Source: Sediminibacterium sp.
GTDB taxonomy: Bacteria; Bacteroidota; Bacteroidia; Chitinophagales; Chitinophagaceae
Length of the DNA: 64,000 nucleotides
Assembly: GCA_007280515.1 (NCBI GenBank)
Contig: QYPL01000005.1
Coordinates: 62,001 to 126,000 of the forward strand
Reading direction: 5' to 3'
This document shows, piece after piece, positions 1 to 9,450 of this stretch. Under the pieces are notes generated by a model. The model saw nothing but the letters and a program-made list of their open reading frames with translations, had not been told where the DNA came from and did not search any database. The position numbers and the translations under genes are program-made. Within the stretch, counting starts at the first letter, position 1. Each line of letters opens with the position of its first letter.

Positions 1-519
1 GGGTCTACCATTATTATAATGCTCCAAATAATATTCAAAAGATTTTTTTACGTCCTGATAAGCTAATTCAAAAGCAGCCATTGCATAACCTGTATCTACT
101 TTATTATTAGGTGTGTAGGATTTAATATGCGCTTGACGATACCTCGGTGCAAAAATTCTACCTGCTTCATTGAATACAGAAGCTTGGTTAAGTAGGGTTG
201 GGTAATCTGTCTTCAGATTAGTTTTATAATCATTGAAAGAAGCAGACCATCCAAAAGGTCTAGTGCTATCTAAATAAGTAGTAGGGTGTACAAAAAAGAC
301 ATCTACATTAGAACTAGGATAATAACTAGCTTTTAAAGGAGCAGGAACACTATCGGAGGGGTCATTCTTATCGGGATGGGCAGCCCAGTATTGCAAGTTG
401 CTATAATCGGGCAGTTCTTGGTATTTTTGCTGAGCGTAAACAAGTTCCAATTTTGCATAATGGCTATTCGAACAACTACTCAAAATAAATAAGGCGATAA
501 TGGGTAAAAAGGCTTTCAT
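1..519 (-). CDS. DUF3089 family lipoprotein, 3' part outside window
   Basis: Translating the minus strand from ATG 519 gives 173 codons open to the window edge. The N-terminus MKAFLPIIALFILSSCSNS is a lipoprotein signal with Cys16 in the lipobox, so the product should be exported and lipidated. The blocks NVDVFFVHPTTY, FNEAGRIFAPRYRQAH and YYLEHYNNGRP are typical of DUF3089, an alpha/beta-hydrolase-like family. The window ends just before the nucleophile motif (GHSQG) expected in that family, so catalytic competence cannot be judged. No substrate is known. It diverges from the chromate transporter. Only the N-terminal half is visible; family assignment is fairly sure, function is not. Confidence 0.8.
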   Translation of the reverse strand, partial: MKAFLPIIALFILSSCSNSHYAKLELVYAQQKYQELPDYSNLQYWAAHPDKNDPSDSVPAPLKASYYPSSNVDVFFVHPTTYLDSTRPFGWSASFNDYKTNLKTDYPTLLNQASVFNEAGRIFAPRYRQAHIKSYTPNNKVDTGYAMAAFELAYQDVKKSFEYYLEHYNNGRP

Positions 520-554
520 AATATATTTTTTCTATTCTTCTTCAATATTGGATG

Positions 555-562
555 CAAAGGTA
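555..562 (-). promoter_or_regulatory. TAnnTTTG promoter box for the DUF3089 gene
   Basis: On the minus strand this reads TACCTTTG, a perfect Bacteroidota -7 box, 35 nt before the ATG at 519. A TTG lies 22 nt further upstream (585-587) as a possible -33 element. It falls inside a 13-bp palindrome, ACTTGTATCAAGT (579-591), which could also be an operator. Confidence 0.55.
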
Positions 563-708
563 TAAAAATGTAATTAACTTGTATCAAGTAAAATTGACTT
601 GACTATATGATAATAGTTGGCTCTATTCTAAGACAATAGATTTAGCATTTTGTTTAACAGTAATTGGGTTAAATACCCTGAAAATTAATTATTTTAGGGG
701 TGTAGCAT

Positions 709-751
709 TCACTATTTGAAATTACTTATTTGAAATCACTTATTTGAAATT
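709..751. repeat. 14-bp tandem repeat, three copies, over a start codon
   Basis: The core TTTGAAAT recurs at 715, 729 and 743 with an exact 14-bp period inside imperfect units of the form ACTTATTTGAAATC. The third copy supplies the TTG start codon (744) of the chromate transporter. Because 14 is not a multiple of three, only the last TTG is in frame, so a change in copy number would alter spacing to upstream signals but not the protein. Confidence 0.75.
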
Positions 752-2012
752 ATTACGCCATATACCCTTTTTGACTGCTGTGTTAAAGCATAGTATTACT
801 GCTTTTGGTGGGCCTCAAGTGCATTTAGGCCTCATGCAACACCGCTTTGTAGAAAAGCGCAAGGATATTAGTAGCGAGGAGCTCATGGAATACAATGCTT
901 TTTGTCAGCTCTTGCCTGGCGCCTCCTCTACGCAAACCATTATTTTAATTGCTTTTAAAAGAGGAGGTATTTCACTCGCTTTTTTAACATTACTAGTTTG
1001 GATTTTACCTGCTACTTTTTTAATGGCCATGGTAGCCATTGCCTATAACTATTTTGATATGAGAACAGGGCTACAAAGTTTTATATTATTACAACCTATG
1101 GCCATTGGCTTTATAGCAAGTGCTACTATTTTATTGTATAAAAAAGTAATTAATAGTCTTATTACTAAAATCATTTTTATCCTAACTGCTATTTTTATTT
1201 TTTTAACATTTAAATCTCCTTGGGCCATTCCTTTTGTAATTCTAGTAGCAGGCATTGCTACTAACTTTAGTCAAAAAAGAATTCCCAATGATGGAGCTGC
1301 GCCAAAAACCGTGAATTGGGGAGCCTTGTTTATTTTTATATTTTTATTTTTAGCAGTGGGCATTTTATCGGAAGAAGCTACCAGAAAAAACTGGGAGCAA
1401 CATAAAGTCATAAACGTATTTGAAAATAATTATCGTTTTGGAAGCTTTGTTTTTGGGGGAGGAGATGTATTAATTCCTATGATGTATGAACAATATGTAG
1501 CCAGGCCCAATTCGGATCGGATTAAGAAAAATAAAAGAGATGTATTAAAAATTTCTAAAGAAGCTTTTTTAATGGGTGCTGGAATGGTAAGAGCCATGCC
1601 TGGTCCGGTATTCTCCGTGGCTAGTTATACCAGTGCGATGGCCTTAAAAGAAAAATCAATTGCTATACAAATAGGGGGAGCTGTGTTGGGAAGCCTAGGA
1701 ATTTTTTTACCTAGCTTTTTAATTGTTTTATTCTTTTTCCCTATTTGGCAAAATTTGAAAAAGTATGCCATTTTTTATAGGTCCTTAGAGGGTATATATG
1801 CAGCAGTAGTGGGTATTATGCTGGGCGCCACCCTTTATTTTATTAAAGATATTTCTGTAGAGATACAGACATTCTCCTCTATCAAAATTTTGAGTTATAT
1901 TTTTGTTTTCCTAACAAGCACTTACTTAATTTATACTCAAAAAATAGCAGCACAGTGGATTGTACTCAGTACCATTGCGTTTGGCTTTTTATTAACCAGT
2001 TTAAATATATAA
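744..2012 (+). CDS. chrA: Chromate transporter, ChrA family, two fused CHR domains
   Basis: A 422-residue inner-membrane protein of the CHR superfamily, whose members export chromate or related oxyanions. It is the long form with two homologous halves. The first carries AFGGPQ at residues 20-25 and LLPGASSTQT at 56-65. The second carries FGSFVFGGGDVLIP near 231 and MPGPVFS near 284. About ten hydrophobic segments are visible. The start is TTG 744: an in-frame stop at 717 leaves no upstream ATG, and the family normally begins close to the conserved LRHIPFL segment. It stands alone between a divergent lipoprotein gene and an unrelated secreted protein. Transport of chromate itself is inferred from family, since many environmental homologues are untested. 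Confidence 0.9.
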   Translation: MKLLRHIPFLTAVLKHSITAFGGPQVHLGLMQHRFVEKRKDISSEELMEYNAFCQLLPGASSTQTIILIAFKRGGISLAFLTLLVWILPATFLMAMVAIAYNYFDMRTGLQSFILLQPMAIGFIASATILLYKKVINSLITKIIFILTAIFIFLTFKSPWAIPFVILVAGIATNFSQKRIPNDGAAPKTVNWGALFIFIFLFLAVGILSEEATRKNWEQHKVINVFENNYRFGSFVFGGGDVLIPMMYEQYVARPNSDRIKKNKRDVLKISKEAFLMGAGMVRAMPGPVFSVASYTSAMALKEKSIAIQIGGAVLGSLGIFLPSFLIVLFFFPIWQNLKKYAIFYRSLEGIYAAVVGIMLGATLYFIKDISVEIQTFSSIKILSYIFVFLTSTYLIYTQKIAAQWIVLSTIAFGFLLTSLNI

Positions 2013-2106
2013 TGGCTTTCACCTTATTGAGTTAAAAGGTAAAAGCCTGTTAATTATAGGTAAAATTCAGTTATTTAAAGCTGTCTTTACTAATATTGCA
2101 CACGCC

Positions 2107-2838
2107 ATGAAATTCAGGATTCATAACTTTTTACTTTTATTCATTCTTTGGGGCACCCAACTACAAGCACAAACTACTGCGGTGAGTGGCGTGGTGTATG
2201 ATATTTCAGGACGCAGGCCTATCGAAGCAGTTATTGTATTTAGTAATTCCAATCATGCATTTTCCGATTCCTTAGGGCGTTATACTATTAATGTTAAAGC
2301 AAAAGATTCTATTTGGTTTTCTTTATTTGGAAAGGCAACCCATAAATATCCTATTGATACTATTGAAGACCTTCGCAATTTCAATGTCATGATTCATGTT
2401 ACCGGATTTGATTTACCAGAAGTGCGTGTTAGAAATAGTTATTATAAATTAGATTCCATTCAAAACAGAATGGACTATGCTAAATATTTTAACTATCAGG
2501 CCCCTGGTATTAAATTAAGCAGTGGGCAACAATTATTTGGCCCCAATGGTTTAACCATTGGATTTGATTTGGATGAAATTATAAATATGTTTCGTGTCAA
2601 AAGAAATCGAAACCTACAATTTTTACAAAAACGATTACTTTCTCAAGAACAAGAAAAATATGTGGGCTACCGTTTTACAAAAAGGTTTGTCATAAAATTG
2701 ACCCATTTAGAGGGGGAAGAATTAGAGCGATTTATGAACTTCTGCCGACCTTCCTATGATGTTTTGGGTCTTTTGAATGACCTTGAATTAGGCTATTATA
2801 TAGAGAAGAAATTGGAAGAATTTAAAAAGGCCCATTAG
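2107..2838 (+). CDS. Secreted protein with carboxypeptidase-like regulatory domain
   Basis: 243 residues with a signal peptide (about 1-22, ending LQAQ). Residues 24-100 match the carboxypeptidase-D regulatory-like beta-sandwich: TAVSGVVYD, a SDSLGRYTINV segment and a hydrophobic final strand. The remainder is charged and helical, with no catalytic motif that I recognise. In Bacteroidota such domains are common as N-terminal extensions of outer-membrane receptors and as small periplasmic or surface proteins. There is no barrel here, so this is the soluble kind. Function unknown. It lies about 100 nt upstream of the efflux adaptor gene, with no obvious link. Confidence 0.75.
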   Translation: MKFRIHNFLLLFILWGTQLQAQTTAVSGVVYDISGRRPIEAVIVFSNSNHAFSDSLGRYTINVKAKDSIWFSLFGKATHKYPIDTIEDLRNFNVMIHVTGFDLPEVRVRNSYYKLDSIQNRMDYAKYFNYQAPGIKLSSGQQLFGPNGLTIGFDLDEIINMFRVKRNRNLQFLQKRLLSQEQEKYVGYRFTKRFVIKLTHLEGEELERFMNFCRPSYDVLGLLNDLELGYYIEKKLEEFKKAH

Positions 2839-2935
2839 GGGCTATCCATCTCAGGCTAAATTGGCATGCCATTCATCTATTTTGTTTTAAAAAAAGGCAA
2901 TTTTTGGCTATCTTGAGTAGCTAAAATTCATTGTT

Positions 2936-3985
2936 TTGAGAAATTTATTTATTCTTTCTTTTGTCTGCATGATGGCAGCTATTGGGTGTAAAGAAAAGCC
3001 TAAGAGTTTTGACAAGTTCAACGCTAATGCACCTGTATTCGTTGATGTTGCTATTGCAGCAACCCAAATAGTAGACAAGTCGGTAGAGGTTAATGGCTCT
3101 GTACTAGCTTCTGAGTCAATTGAACTCCGTCCAGAAACCAATGGTAGAATTACCTACTTACAAATTCCAGAGGGTAAAATGGTTCAAGCGGGAACGGTCT
3201 TAGCTAAATTAAATGATGCAGACTTACAAGCCCAATTAGAAAAGATTAAAGTGCAATTAGAATTAGCCACCATCAATGAACAAAGAAATTTACAACTCTT
3301 AAAAGTGAAAGGTATTAATCAAAGCGATTATGATATTTCACTACAACAAGTAAAAAGTTCAAGAGCGGATTTAGCCTACACGCAATCGTTAATTGATAAA
3401 ACAATTATGAAAGCGCCTTTTACAGGACAAATTGGTTTAAGACAAGTAAGTTTGGGGGCTTTTATTAATACCACTACTACTGTCGCTAGTTTACAAAAAA
3501 CAGATAAACTTAAAATAGATTTTACAGTTCCTGAAATGTTTGAAACTTATATAAAAGTGGGAAAGACTATTCAAGTGGAAGGAATAGATGGAACAGCTCA
3601 AAAAATGAATGCTACTATATTTGCCATTGAGCCACAAATTATTGCTACTACTAGAAATATTAAAGTGCGTGCACAACTACAAGGCAAAATGTTGCCTGGT
3701 GCTTATGTAAAAGTATATTTAGCTGAGACTACTAAGAAGCCTAGCATTATGGTGCCTACCAATGTCATTATTCCTGAATCAAAAAGCAAACAAATTGCTA
3801 TTGTAAAAAAGGGTATGGCGCAATTAGTGGATGTAGAAACTGGCTATAGAACTGTTGGCGCCGTTGAAATTACCAAAGGGCTCAATGTAGGAGATAGCGT
3901 TATTGTGGCAGGAATGCTTTTTGTTAGACAAGGCAGCAAAATTAAAGTGGGTAAAACAATACCTATTATAGACATCACAAAATAG
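2936..3985 (+). CDS. RND efflux periplasmic adaptor subunit, lipoprotein
   Basis: 349 residues, membrane fusion protein of an RND pump. From the TTG start the protein begins with a lipoprotein signal with Cys18 in the AAIGC lipobox, so it should be anchored to the inner membrane. Domain order fits the family: first lipoyl half with ETNGRITYL (about 65-95), an alpha-hairpin (95-150), second lipoyl half with MKAPFTGQIG (157-177), a beta-barrel (185-265) and a membrane-proximal domain. TTG 2936 is preferred over internal ATGs because it gives a complete signal peptide. The permease gene follows after 34 nt and is surely co-transcribed. Confidence 0.9.
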   Translation: MRNLFILSFVCMMAAIGCKEKPKSFDKFNANAPVFVDVAIAATQIVDKSVEVNGSVLASESIELRPETNGRITYLQIPEGKMVQAGTVLAKLNDADLQAQLEKIKVQLELATINEQRNLQLLKVKGINQSDYDISLQQVKSSRADLAYTQSLIDKTIMKAPFTGQIGLRQVSLGAFINTTTTVASLQKTDKLKIDFTVPEMFETYIKVGKTIQVEGIDGTAQKMNATIFAIEPQIIATTRNIKVRAQLQGKMLPGAYVKVYLAETTKKPSIMVPTNVIIPESKSKQIAIVKKGMAQLVDVETGYRTVGAVEITKGLNVGDSVIVAGMLFVRQGSKIKVGKTIPIIDITK

Positions 3986-4019
3986 TCCACAAAAAAGTCC
4001 CCTTAAATAATCTTATTAG

Positions 4020-7000
4020 ATGAATATATCTGAACTTTCGTTAAAACGTCCTGTACTAGCCATCGTAATGAACCTTGCCATTATTATTTTTGGCTTAGTA
4101 GGTTTTTCTTTTTTGGCATTACGTGAATATCCTGCCATTGACCCTCCCATTATTAATGTACAAACTACTTATTCAGGAGCGAATTCTCAAGTTATTCAAA
4201 ATCAAATTACGGAACCTTTAGAAAAGTCAATCAATGGTATTCCCGGTATTAGAACCATTAACTCTTCTAGTTCTGTAGGTTCTTCTAATATCACCGTTGA
4301 ATTTAATTTAGGGGTGAATTTAGAAACAGCGGCCAATGATGTGCGTGATAAAGTGAGTCAAGCAGCTAGAAGTTTACCAGAGGATATTAATAATCCGCCC
4401 ATTGTTTCAAAGGCCGATGCCAATACAGATTTTATTTTGTTAATGACTTTAAGAAGTAAAACAAAGAGTGCTTTTGAATTAACTGAATATGCAGAGAACG
4501 TTTTGCAACAACGTTTTCAAACTATTGACGAAGTAAGTGGTGTAGGCGTGAGAGGAAAAAGGTTTTCTATGCGTATTTTCCCTGATCCGGATTTATTGAA
4601 TGCTTACGGTATTGCTTTTAATGATATCCAAACTTCCTTAAATAAAGAGAACGTAGAATTGCCTTCTGGTAAAATTTATGGTAAAAAAACGGAGTTCATT
4701 ATTAGAACCTTAGGAAGACTTACCACCGAATCAGATTTTAGAAATATTATTTTAAAGCAAGATGCTACAGGTATTGTGAAATTAGGAGATGTTGCTAAAG
4801 TAGAATTAGGTCCAGAGCAAGAAGACCAAGGTACATTCTTTAATGGCATTCAAACGGTGATGATTACTTTGTCACCACAACCTGGTGCGAATTATATTAA
4901 AATTGCAGATGAATTTTATAAGAGGTTAGAGGAGGTAAAAAAATTCAATAAATCGGATATTGAATTTGCTGTTCCTATTGATAATACCAAAACAATTCGT
5001 CGTGCCTTACTTGAAGTTAGAGAGACTATTTTTATTTCATTTGGCTTAGTGGTACTAGTTATTTTCTTCTTTTTTAGAAACTGGTTAATTGCCATAAGGC
5101 CTTTAATTGATATTCCTATTTCACTAATTGCTACTTTCTTTATTATGTACATGGCTGGTTTTTCTATTAATGTATTAACCTTATTAGCTATTGTTCTTGC
5201 TACCGGTTTAGTAGTGGACGATGGAATTGTGGTCACGGAAAATATTTTTAGAAAATTAGAAGAGGGGCTCCCACTTAAGCAAGCAGCTAGAGAAGGTAGT
5301 AAAGAAATTTTCTTTGTAGTTATATCAACCTCCATTACACTTGCTGTGGTATTTATGCCTGTTATTTTCTTGCAAGGTTTTATTGGCTCTTTATTTAAAG
5401 AATTTGGAGTGGTCATTGCCGGTGCGGTATTAGTATCTGCCTTTGTTTCTTTAACTATTACACCCGTATTAAATGTATACTTAAGTAGAAAAGATGGCAA
5501 GCAAGGAAGTTTTTATGAAAAAACAGAACCCTTCTTTAAAGCGATGGAGCTAGGCTATAAGAATTTATTAACTAAATTTTTGAAAGTACGTTGGGTGGCT
5601 TGGGTAATTGTTTTAGCCTGCGTAGTTATTATAGTGGCTATTGGTAAAAATATTCAAAGCGAATTAGCACCCATTGAAGATAAAGCAGCTATAAGAGTAA
5701 ATATGTCAGGTCAAGAGGGCATTAGCTATGAAGAAACAAAAGGGAATTTCTTAAAAGCGGTTCGGCTTATTCAAGACTCCGTTCCTGAACATGCTTTCAC
5801 ATTTGGTAGTGTTCCTGGATGGGGTGGAGGGGGAAGTTCAGTAAGTAGTAGGGTAGGTTTTGTGCCTATTGCCAATAGAGATAGAACACAATCCGAGATA
5901 GTAAGTGATTTAAATAAGAAGCTCAAAAAATTCAAAGACGTAAGAGTGTTCTCTATCGAAGAGCAAACTATTTCCGTGGGTATGATGTCTAGAGGTTCCT
6001 TGCCTGTTCAGTTTATTATTCAAAATTTAGACTTTGATAAACTACATGAAGCCATTCCTAAATTTTTAGAAGCGGCTAGAAAAGATAAAACTTTTCAAAA
6101 CGTAGATGTGAACTTGAAGTTTACTAAACCAGAATTTGATTTAACCATTGATAGAATGCGCGCCCGTGATTTAGGATTAAGCACGGCCGATATTTCTCAA
6201 GCATTACAATCTGCTTTTAGTGGTGCTCGTTCTGCTTATTTTGTCATGAACGATCGTCAATACGAAGTTATTACGCAGGTAAAAAGAGCAGACAGGTCCA
6301 AACCTACCGACATTAATAGTTTATATATAAGAAATAATAGAGGAGAAAGTATTCCTATTTCAAGTGTACTTAAATTAGTGGAAAATAGTAATCCTCCTAC
6401 ATTATATCACTATAACCGATTTAACTCAGCTACCATTTCAGCATCTTTAGCAGAAGGAAAAACTATTGGAGATGGAGTAAATACCATGAATAAAATTTCT
6501 AAAGAAGTATTAGACGAGTCTTTTCAAACTTCTTTAAGTGGTCCTTCAAGAGATTTTCAAGAAAGTTCTTCTAATATTTCTTACGCATTATTTTTAGCCT
6601 TGATTTTAATTTATTTAGTATTGGCCGCTCAATTTGAAAGTTTCAAGGATCCATTTATTATTATGATTACTGTTCCATTAGCTATTGCAGGTGCTTTATT
6701 ATGCTTGTGGTTATTTGGACAAACCTTAAATATATTTTCTGAAATTGGTATTATCATGTTAATTGGACTAGTAACCAAGAACGGTATTTTAATTGTTGAA
6801 TTTGCGAATAAGAAAAGAGAAAAAGGTTTAGCACTTCGTGATGCAGTATTAGAAGCAGCCACACAGCGTTTTAGACCTATCTTAATGACAAGCTTAGCCA
6901 CTGCCTTAGGTGCTTTACCCATTGCAATTAGCCTAGGTGCCGCAGCAACTAGTCGTAAACCACTTGGAACTGTGGTGGTAGGAGGCTTGCTATTCTCGTT

Positions 7001-7082
7001 AGTACTTACCTTGTTTGTGATTCCTGCAGTATATACTTATGTATCTGGCAAGAAGATTAATACAGAAGAAGAATCGAATTAA
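4020..7082 (+). CDS. RND multidrug efflux permease, AcrB/HAE1 family
   Basis: 1020 residues, the usual length for proton-driven hydrophobe/amphiphile RND permeases of the inner membrane. TM1 lies near residues 10-30, followed by the first large periplasmic loop. The proton-relay motif in TM4 reads GLVVDDGIVVTENI with the Asp pair near residue 400. The second half repeats the fold, with the second conserved helix GLVTKNGILIVEF near 920. It works with the adaptor encoded immediately upstream. No TolC-like outer-membrane factor follows, so the third component must be encoded elsewhere. Substrate cannot be read from sequence. ATG 4020 is the only sensible start. Confidence 0.95.
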   Translation: MNISELSLKRPVLAIVMNLAIIIFGLVGFSFLALREYPAIDPPIINVQTTYSGANSQVIQNQITEPLEKSINGIPGIRTINSSSSVGSSNITVEFNLGVNLETAANDVRDKVSQAARSLPEDINNPPIVSKADANTDFILLMTLRSKTKSAFELTEYAENVLQQRFQTIDEVSGVGVRGKRFSMRIFPDPDLLNAYGIAFNDIQTSLNKENVELPSGKIYGKKTEFIIRTLGRLTTESDFRNIILKQDATGIVKLGDVAKVELGPEQEDQGTFFNGIQTVMITLSPQPGANYIKIADEFYKRLEEVKKFNKSDIEFAVPIDNTKTIRRALLEVRETIFISFGLVVLVIFFFFRNWLIAIRPLIDIPISLIATFFIMYMAGFSINVLTLLAIVLATGLVVDDGIVVTENIFRKLEEGLPLKQAAREGSKEIFFVVISTSITLAVVFMPVIFLQGFIGSLFKEFGVVIAGAVLVSAFVSLTITPVLNVYLSRKDGKQGSFYEKTEPFFKAMELGYKNLLTKFLKVRWVAWVIVLACVVIIVAIGKNIQSELAPIEDKAAIRVNMSGQEGISYEETKGNFLKAVRLIQDSVPEHAFTFGSVPGWGGGGSSVSSRVGFVPIANRDRTQSEIVSDLNKKLKKFKDVRVFSIEEQTISVGMMSRGSLPVQFIIQNLDFDKLHEAIPKFLEAARKDKTFQNVDVNLKFTKPEFDLTIDRMRARDLGLSTADISQALQSAFSGARSAYFVMNDRQYEVITQVKRADRSKPTDINSLYIRNNRGESIPISSVLKLVENSNPPTLYHYNRFNSATISASLAEGKTIGDGVNTMNKISKEVLDESFQTSLSGPSRDFQESSSNISYALFLALILIYLVLAAQFESFKDPFIIMITVPLAIAGALLCLWLFGQTLNIFSEIGIIMLIGLVTKNGILIVEFANKKREKGLALRDAVLEAATQRFRPILMTSLATALGALPIAISLGAAATSRKPLGTVVVGGLLFSLVLTLFVIPAVYTYVSGKKINTEEESN

Positions 7083-7115
7083 CGATTACCTAATACACTT
7101 ATTAACTACCATCAA

Positions 7116-8228
7116 ATGCTAGATAAAAAAACAACAACTAACTTTTTTTATCTAGCATTTTTAATTTTATTCGTTGCTTGTACAAGTAGTACCCACGAAA
7201 ATAAGAATGAAAATAATAATGTAACTGACTGGGCCCCTAGTTTTCATAAGGTAGATATAGTCAATCCTATTTTAGTTCCCAATACCAGCAGTCGTTTTTT
7301 CTGTCCCTTGCAAAGTGATAGCGTTGCCTGGGAAGCAAAAAATGTATTAAATCCCACAGCGCTTGTAAAAGACGGCAAGGTATATTTATTATACCGCGCG
7401 CAAGACAGTGCCATGACTTCCCGCATAGGGCTTGCCATTAGTGAAGACGGTATTCATTTTAAAAAACAAGACCAACCCATTTTTTATCCTTCAAAAGATA
7501 GCTTTGCAATTTATGAAGGAAAGGGGGGTATTGAAGATCCAAGAATAGTTGAAAATCCAAAGGGTGGTTATATTTTAACCTATACCGCTTATGATGGAAA
7601 AACAGCTCGATTATGTTTTGCCACTACGAAGGATTTAATTCATTTTCAAAAACAAGGCCCTGTATTAGCTAATCCTAAATATATTAATGCTTGGTCTAAG
7701 TCAGGTGCTATTGTTGCCGAAAGACTGGGCGAAAAAATGATTGCTAAAAAAATTAATAATAAATATTGGATGTATTTTGGAGACACGGATTTATTCATGG
7801 CCTACTCCAGCGATTTATTGCATTGGGAAGTTTTGGAAAATGAAGAGCATCAAAAAATGGTTTCCGTACTTACACCAAGGCCTGGTTATTTTGATAGTCG
7901 TTTGGTAGAGCCAGGTCCATTTGCATTGTTCACTTCAAAAGGTATTGTGCTTATTTATAATAGTAGTAATGCAGCCAACAACAATGACCCCTCCAGTCCA
8001 AAATTCACTTATGCAGCCGCACAAGCTTTATATGATACGGCCCTACCCTATAAACTTATTGATAGAGCTGCTAAGCCTTTTATTCAACCTGACAAAGCCT
8101 ATGAATTAAAAGGAGAAGTCAATAATGTATGTTTTGTGGAAGGCTTAGTATATTATAAAACTAAGTGGTATTTATATTATGGCACAGCCGATTCTAAGAT
8201 TGCAGTAGCAGTTGCCTCTGACCACTAA
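7116..8228 (+). CDS. GH130-like five-bladed propeller glycosidase, lipoprotein
   Basis: 370 residues with a lipoprotein signal (Cys22 in FVAC), so it is exported and lipid-anchored. The mature part has the strand pattern of a five-bladed beta-propeller: NPTALVKDGKVYLLYRAQD, then SRIGLAISEDGIHF, and GGIEDPRIV at about 136-143. The EDPR signature is characteristic of GH130 beta-mannoside phosphorylases and mannosidases and resembles motifs of other propeller glycosidases. A role in breaking down a mannose-containing or similar glycan is likely, but phosphorolysis versus hydrolysis cannot be decided. It sits 33 nt after the RND permease and 56 nt before a membrane acyltransferase. Confidence 0.7.
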   Translation: MLDKKTTTNFFYLAFLILFVACTSSTHENKNENNNVTDWAPSFHKVDIVNPILVPNTSSRFFCPLQSDSVAWEAKNVLNPTALVKDGKVYLLYRAQDSAMTSRIGLAISEDGIHFKKQDQPIFYPSKDSFAIYEGKGGIEDPRIVENPKGGYILTYTAYDGKTARLCFATTKDLIHFQKQGPVLANPKYINAWSKSGAIVAERLGEKMIAKKINNKYWMYFGDTDLFMAYSSDLLHWEVLENEEHQKMVSVLTPRPGYFDSRLVEPGPFALFTSKGIVLIYNSSNAANNNDPSSPKFTYAAAQALYDTALPYKLIDRAAKPFIQPDKAYELKGEVNNVCFVEGLVYYKTKWYLYYGTADSKIAVAVASDH

Positions 8229-8284
8229 GAGGGTTTGGCAGAACCTTAAATAATTTACGTACCTTGATTGTCCAAAACCTTACT

Positions 8285-9373
8285 ATGTCAAACAATCGCT
8301 TTTTATCCTTAGACGTTTTCAGAGGAATGACCATTTGTTTAATGATCATTGTCAATACGCCGGGTGATGGTGCGCACACTTTTGCGCCCTTTATGCATGC
8401 TAGCTGGCATGGTTTTACACCCACTGATTTAGTATTTCCTTCTTTCTTATTTGCAGTAGGTAATGCCATGAGTTTTGTCTTACCTAAATGGGATAAATTA
8501 AGTACTCCTGCCTTTTTATTAAAAATAACAAAGCGTACAGCACTCATTTTTTTACTAGGGTTTTTAATGTATTGGTTTCCTTTTACAGGCCCATTAAGTG
8601 ATACAAGAATTTTAGGTGTCTTGCAAAGAATTGCTTTATGTTATGGCATTGCTGCCATCATTGTTCATTACATGCATGAAAGAGTGATGATGATTTTAGC
8701 GGGCGTTTTATTATTGGCTTATTGGTATATATCTATACAGTTTGGCGCTGCTGGCGATCCATTAAGTATTACAGGCAATGCAGGTATCAAGTTTGATACT
8801 TGGTTAATGGGTGAAAGTCATATGTATCATGGGGAAGGTTTTGCCTTTGATCCTGAAGGATGGTTAAGTACAATACCTTCTATCGTGAATGTATTAATTG
8901 GCTATAGAGTGGGAACGCTAGTGCAAGAAAAGGGAAAAACCTATGAAGGTCTTACCGATTTATTAATGTGGGGTGCAGGCTTTATGTTTTTGGCCTACAT
9001 GTGGAACTATCAATTCCCTATTAATAAAAAATTATGGACTAGTTCTTTTGTGCTTTTAACGGTAGGCTTAGATATGATTATTCTAGCCACCATTATTTAT
9101 AGAATTGAATTGCATCATCAACATCAATTTGCTAGCTTTTTTGAGGTATTTGGCAAGAATCCGCTGGTCATCTACCTTTTTTCTGAGCTCTTATTTGTTT
9201 GCCTTAGTATGATACAGATTGGTAATCAGTCCTCTTTACAGTGGATATACACCAATAGTTTCGCTCATTTAGCACCCTATTGGGCATCCTTTGCCTTTGC
9301 TATTTCCTATATGCTTGTTTGCTGGTTATTGGGTTATATATTAAATAAATATAAAATATATATAAGGGTGTAA
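8285..9373 (+). CDS. HGSNAT-like membrane acyltransferase, DUF5009 type
   Basis: 362 residues with about ten membrane segments. The start FLSLDVFRGMTI and the block HASWHGFTPTDLVFPSF (38-54) are the signature of the heparan-alpha-glucosaminide N-acetyltransferase-like family (NagX/YeiB relatives), in which a conserved His carries the acyl group. The expected activity is transfer of an acetyl group across the inner membrane to an amino sugar or another glycan. ATG 8285 is chosen: the family starts with this short polar stretch before LDVFRG, whereas an in-frame TTG at 8264 would add seven unrelated residues. Neighbouring the GH130-like lipoprotein it may act on the same glycan, which is inference. 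Confidence 0.85.
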   Translation: MSNNRFLSLDVFRGMTICLMIIVNTPGDGAHTFAPFMHASWHGFTPTDLVFPSFLFAVGNAMSFVLPKWDKLSTPAFLLKITKRTALIFLLGFLMYWFPFTGPLSDTRILGVLQRIALCYGIAAIIVHYMHERVMMILAGVLLLAYWYISIQFGAAGDPLSITGNAGIKFDTWLMGESHMYHGEGFAFDPEGWLSTIPSIVNVLIGYRVGTLVQEKGKTYEGLTDLLMWGAGFMFLAYMWNYQFPINKKLWTSSFVLLTVGLDMIILATIIYRIELHHQHQFASFFEVFGKNPLVIYLFSELLFVCLSMIQIGNQSSLQWIYTNSFAHLAPYWASFAFAISYMLVCWLLGYILNKYKIYIRV

Positions 9374-9425
9374 ATCTTATTAATCCATTTTTTCCCATTT
9401 GTTTTTTTAGAAGCCTTAAACCTTG

Positions 9426-9433
9426 TACCTTTG
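9426..9433 (+). promoter_or_regulatory. TAnnTTTG promoter box of typA
   Basis: TACCTTTG is a perfect Bacteroidota -7 box 17 nt before the typA start codon. The -33 element is not well defined: TTTG at 9398 is somewhat far and TTAG at 9407 somewhat close. Confidence 0.65.
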
Positions 9434-9450
9434 CAGCCTCAAAACAGTAC

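Noticed and set aside
4916-5500. 194-residue minus-strand frame inside the RND permease gene
   Set aside because: It is an antisense shadow of a strongly conserved gene with no family resemblance.
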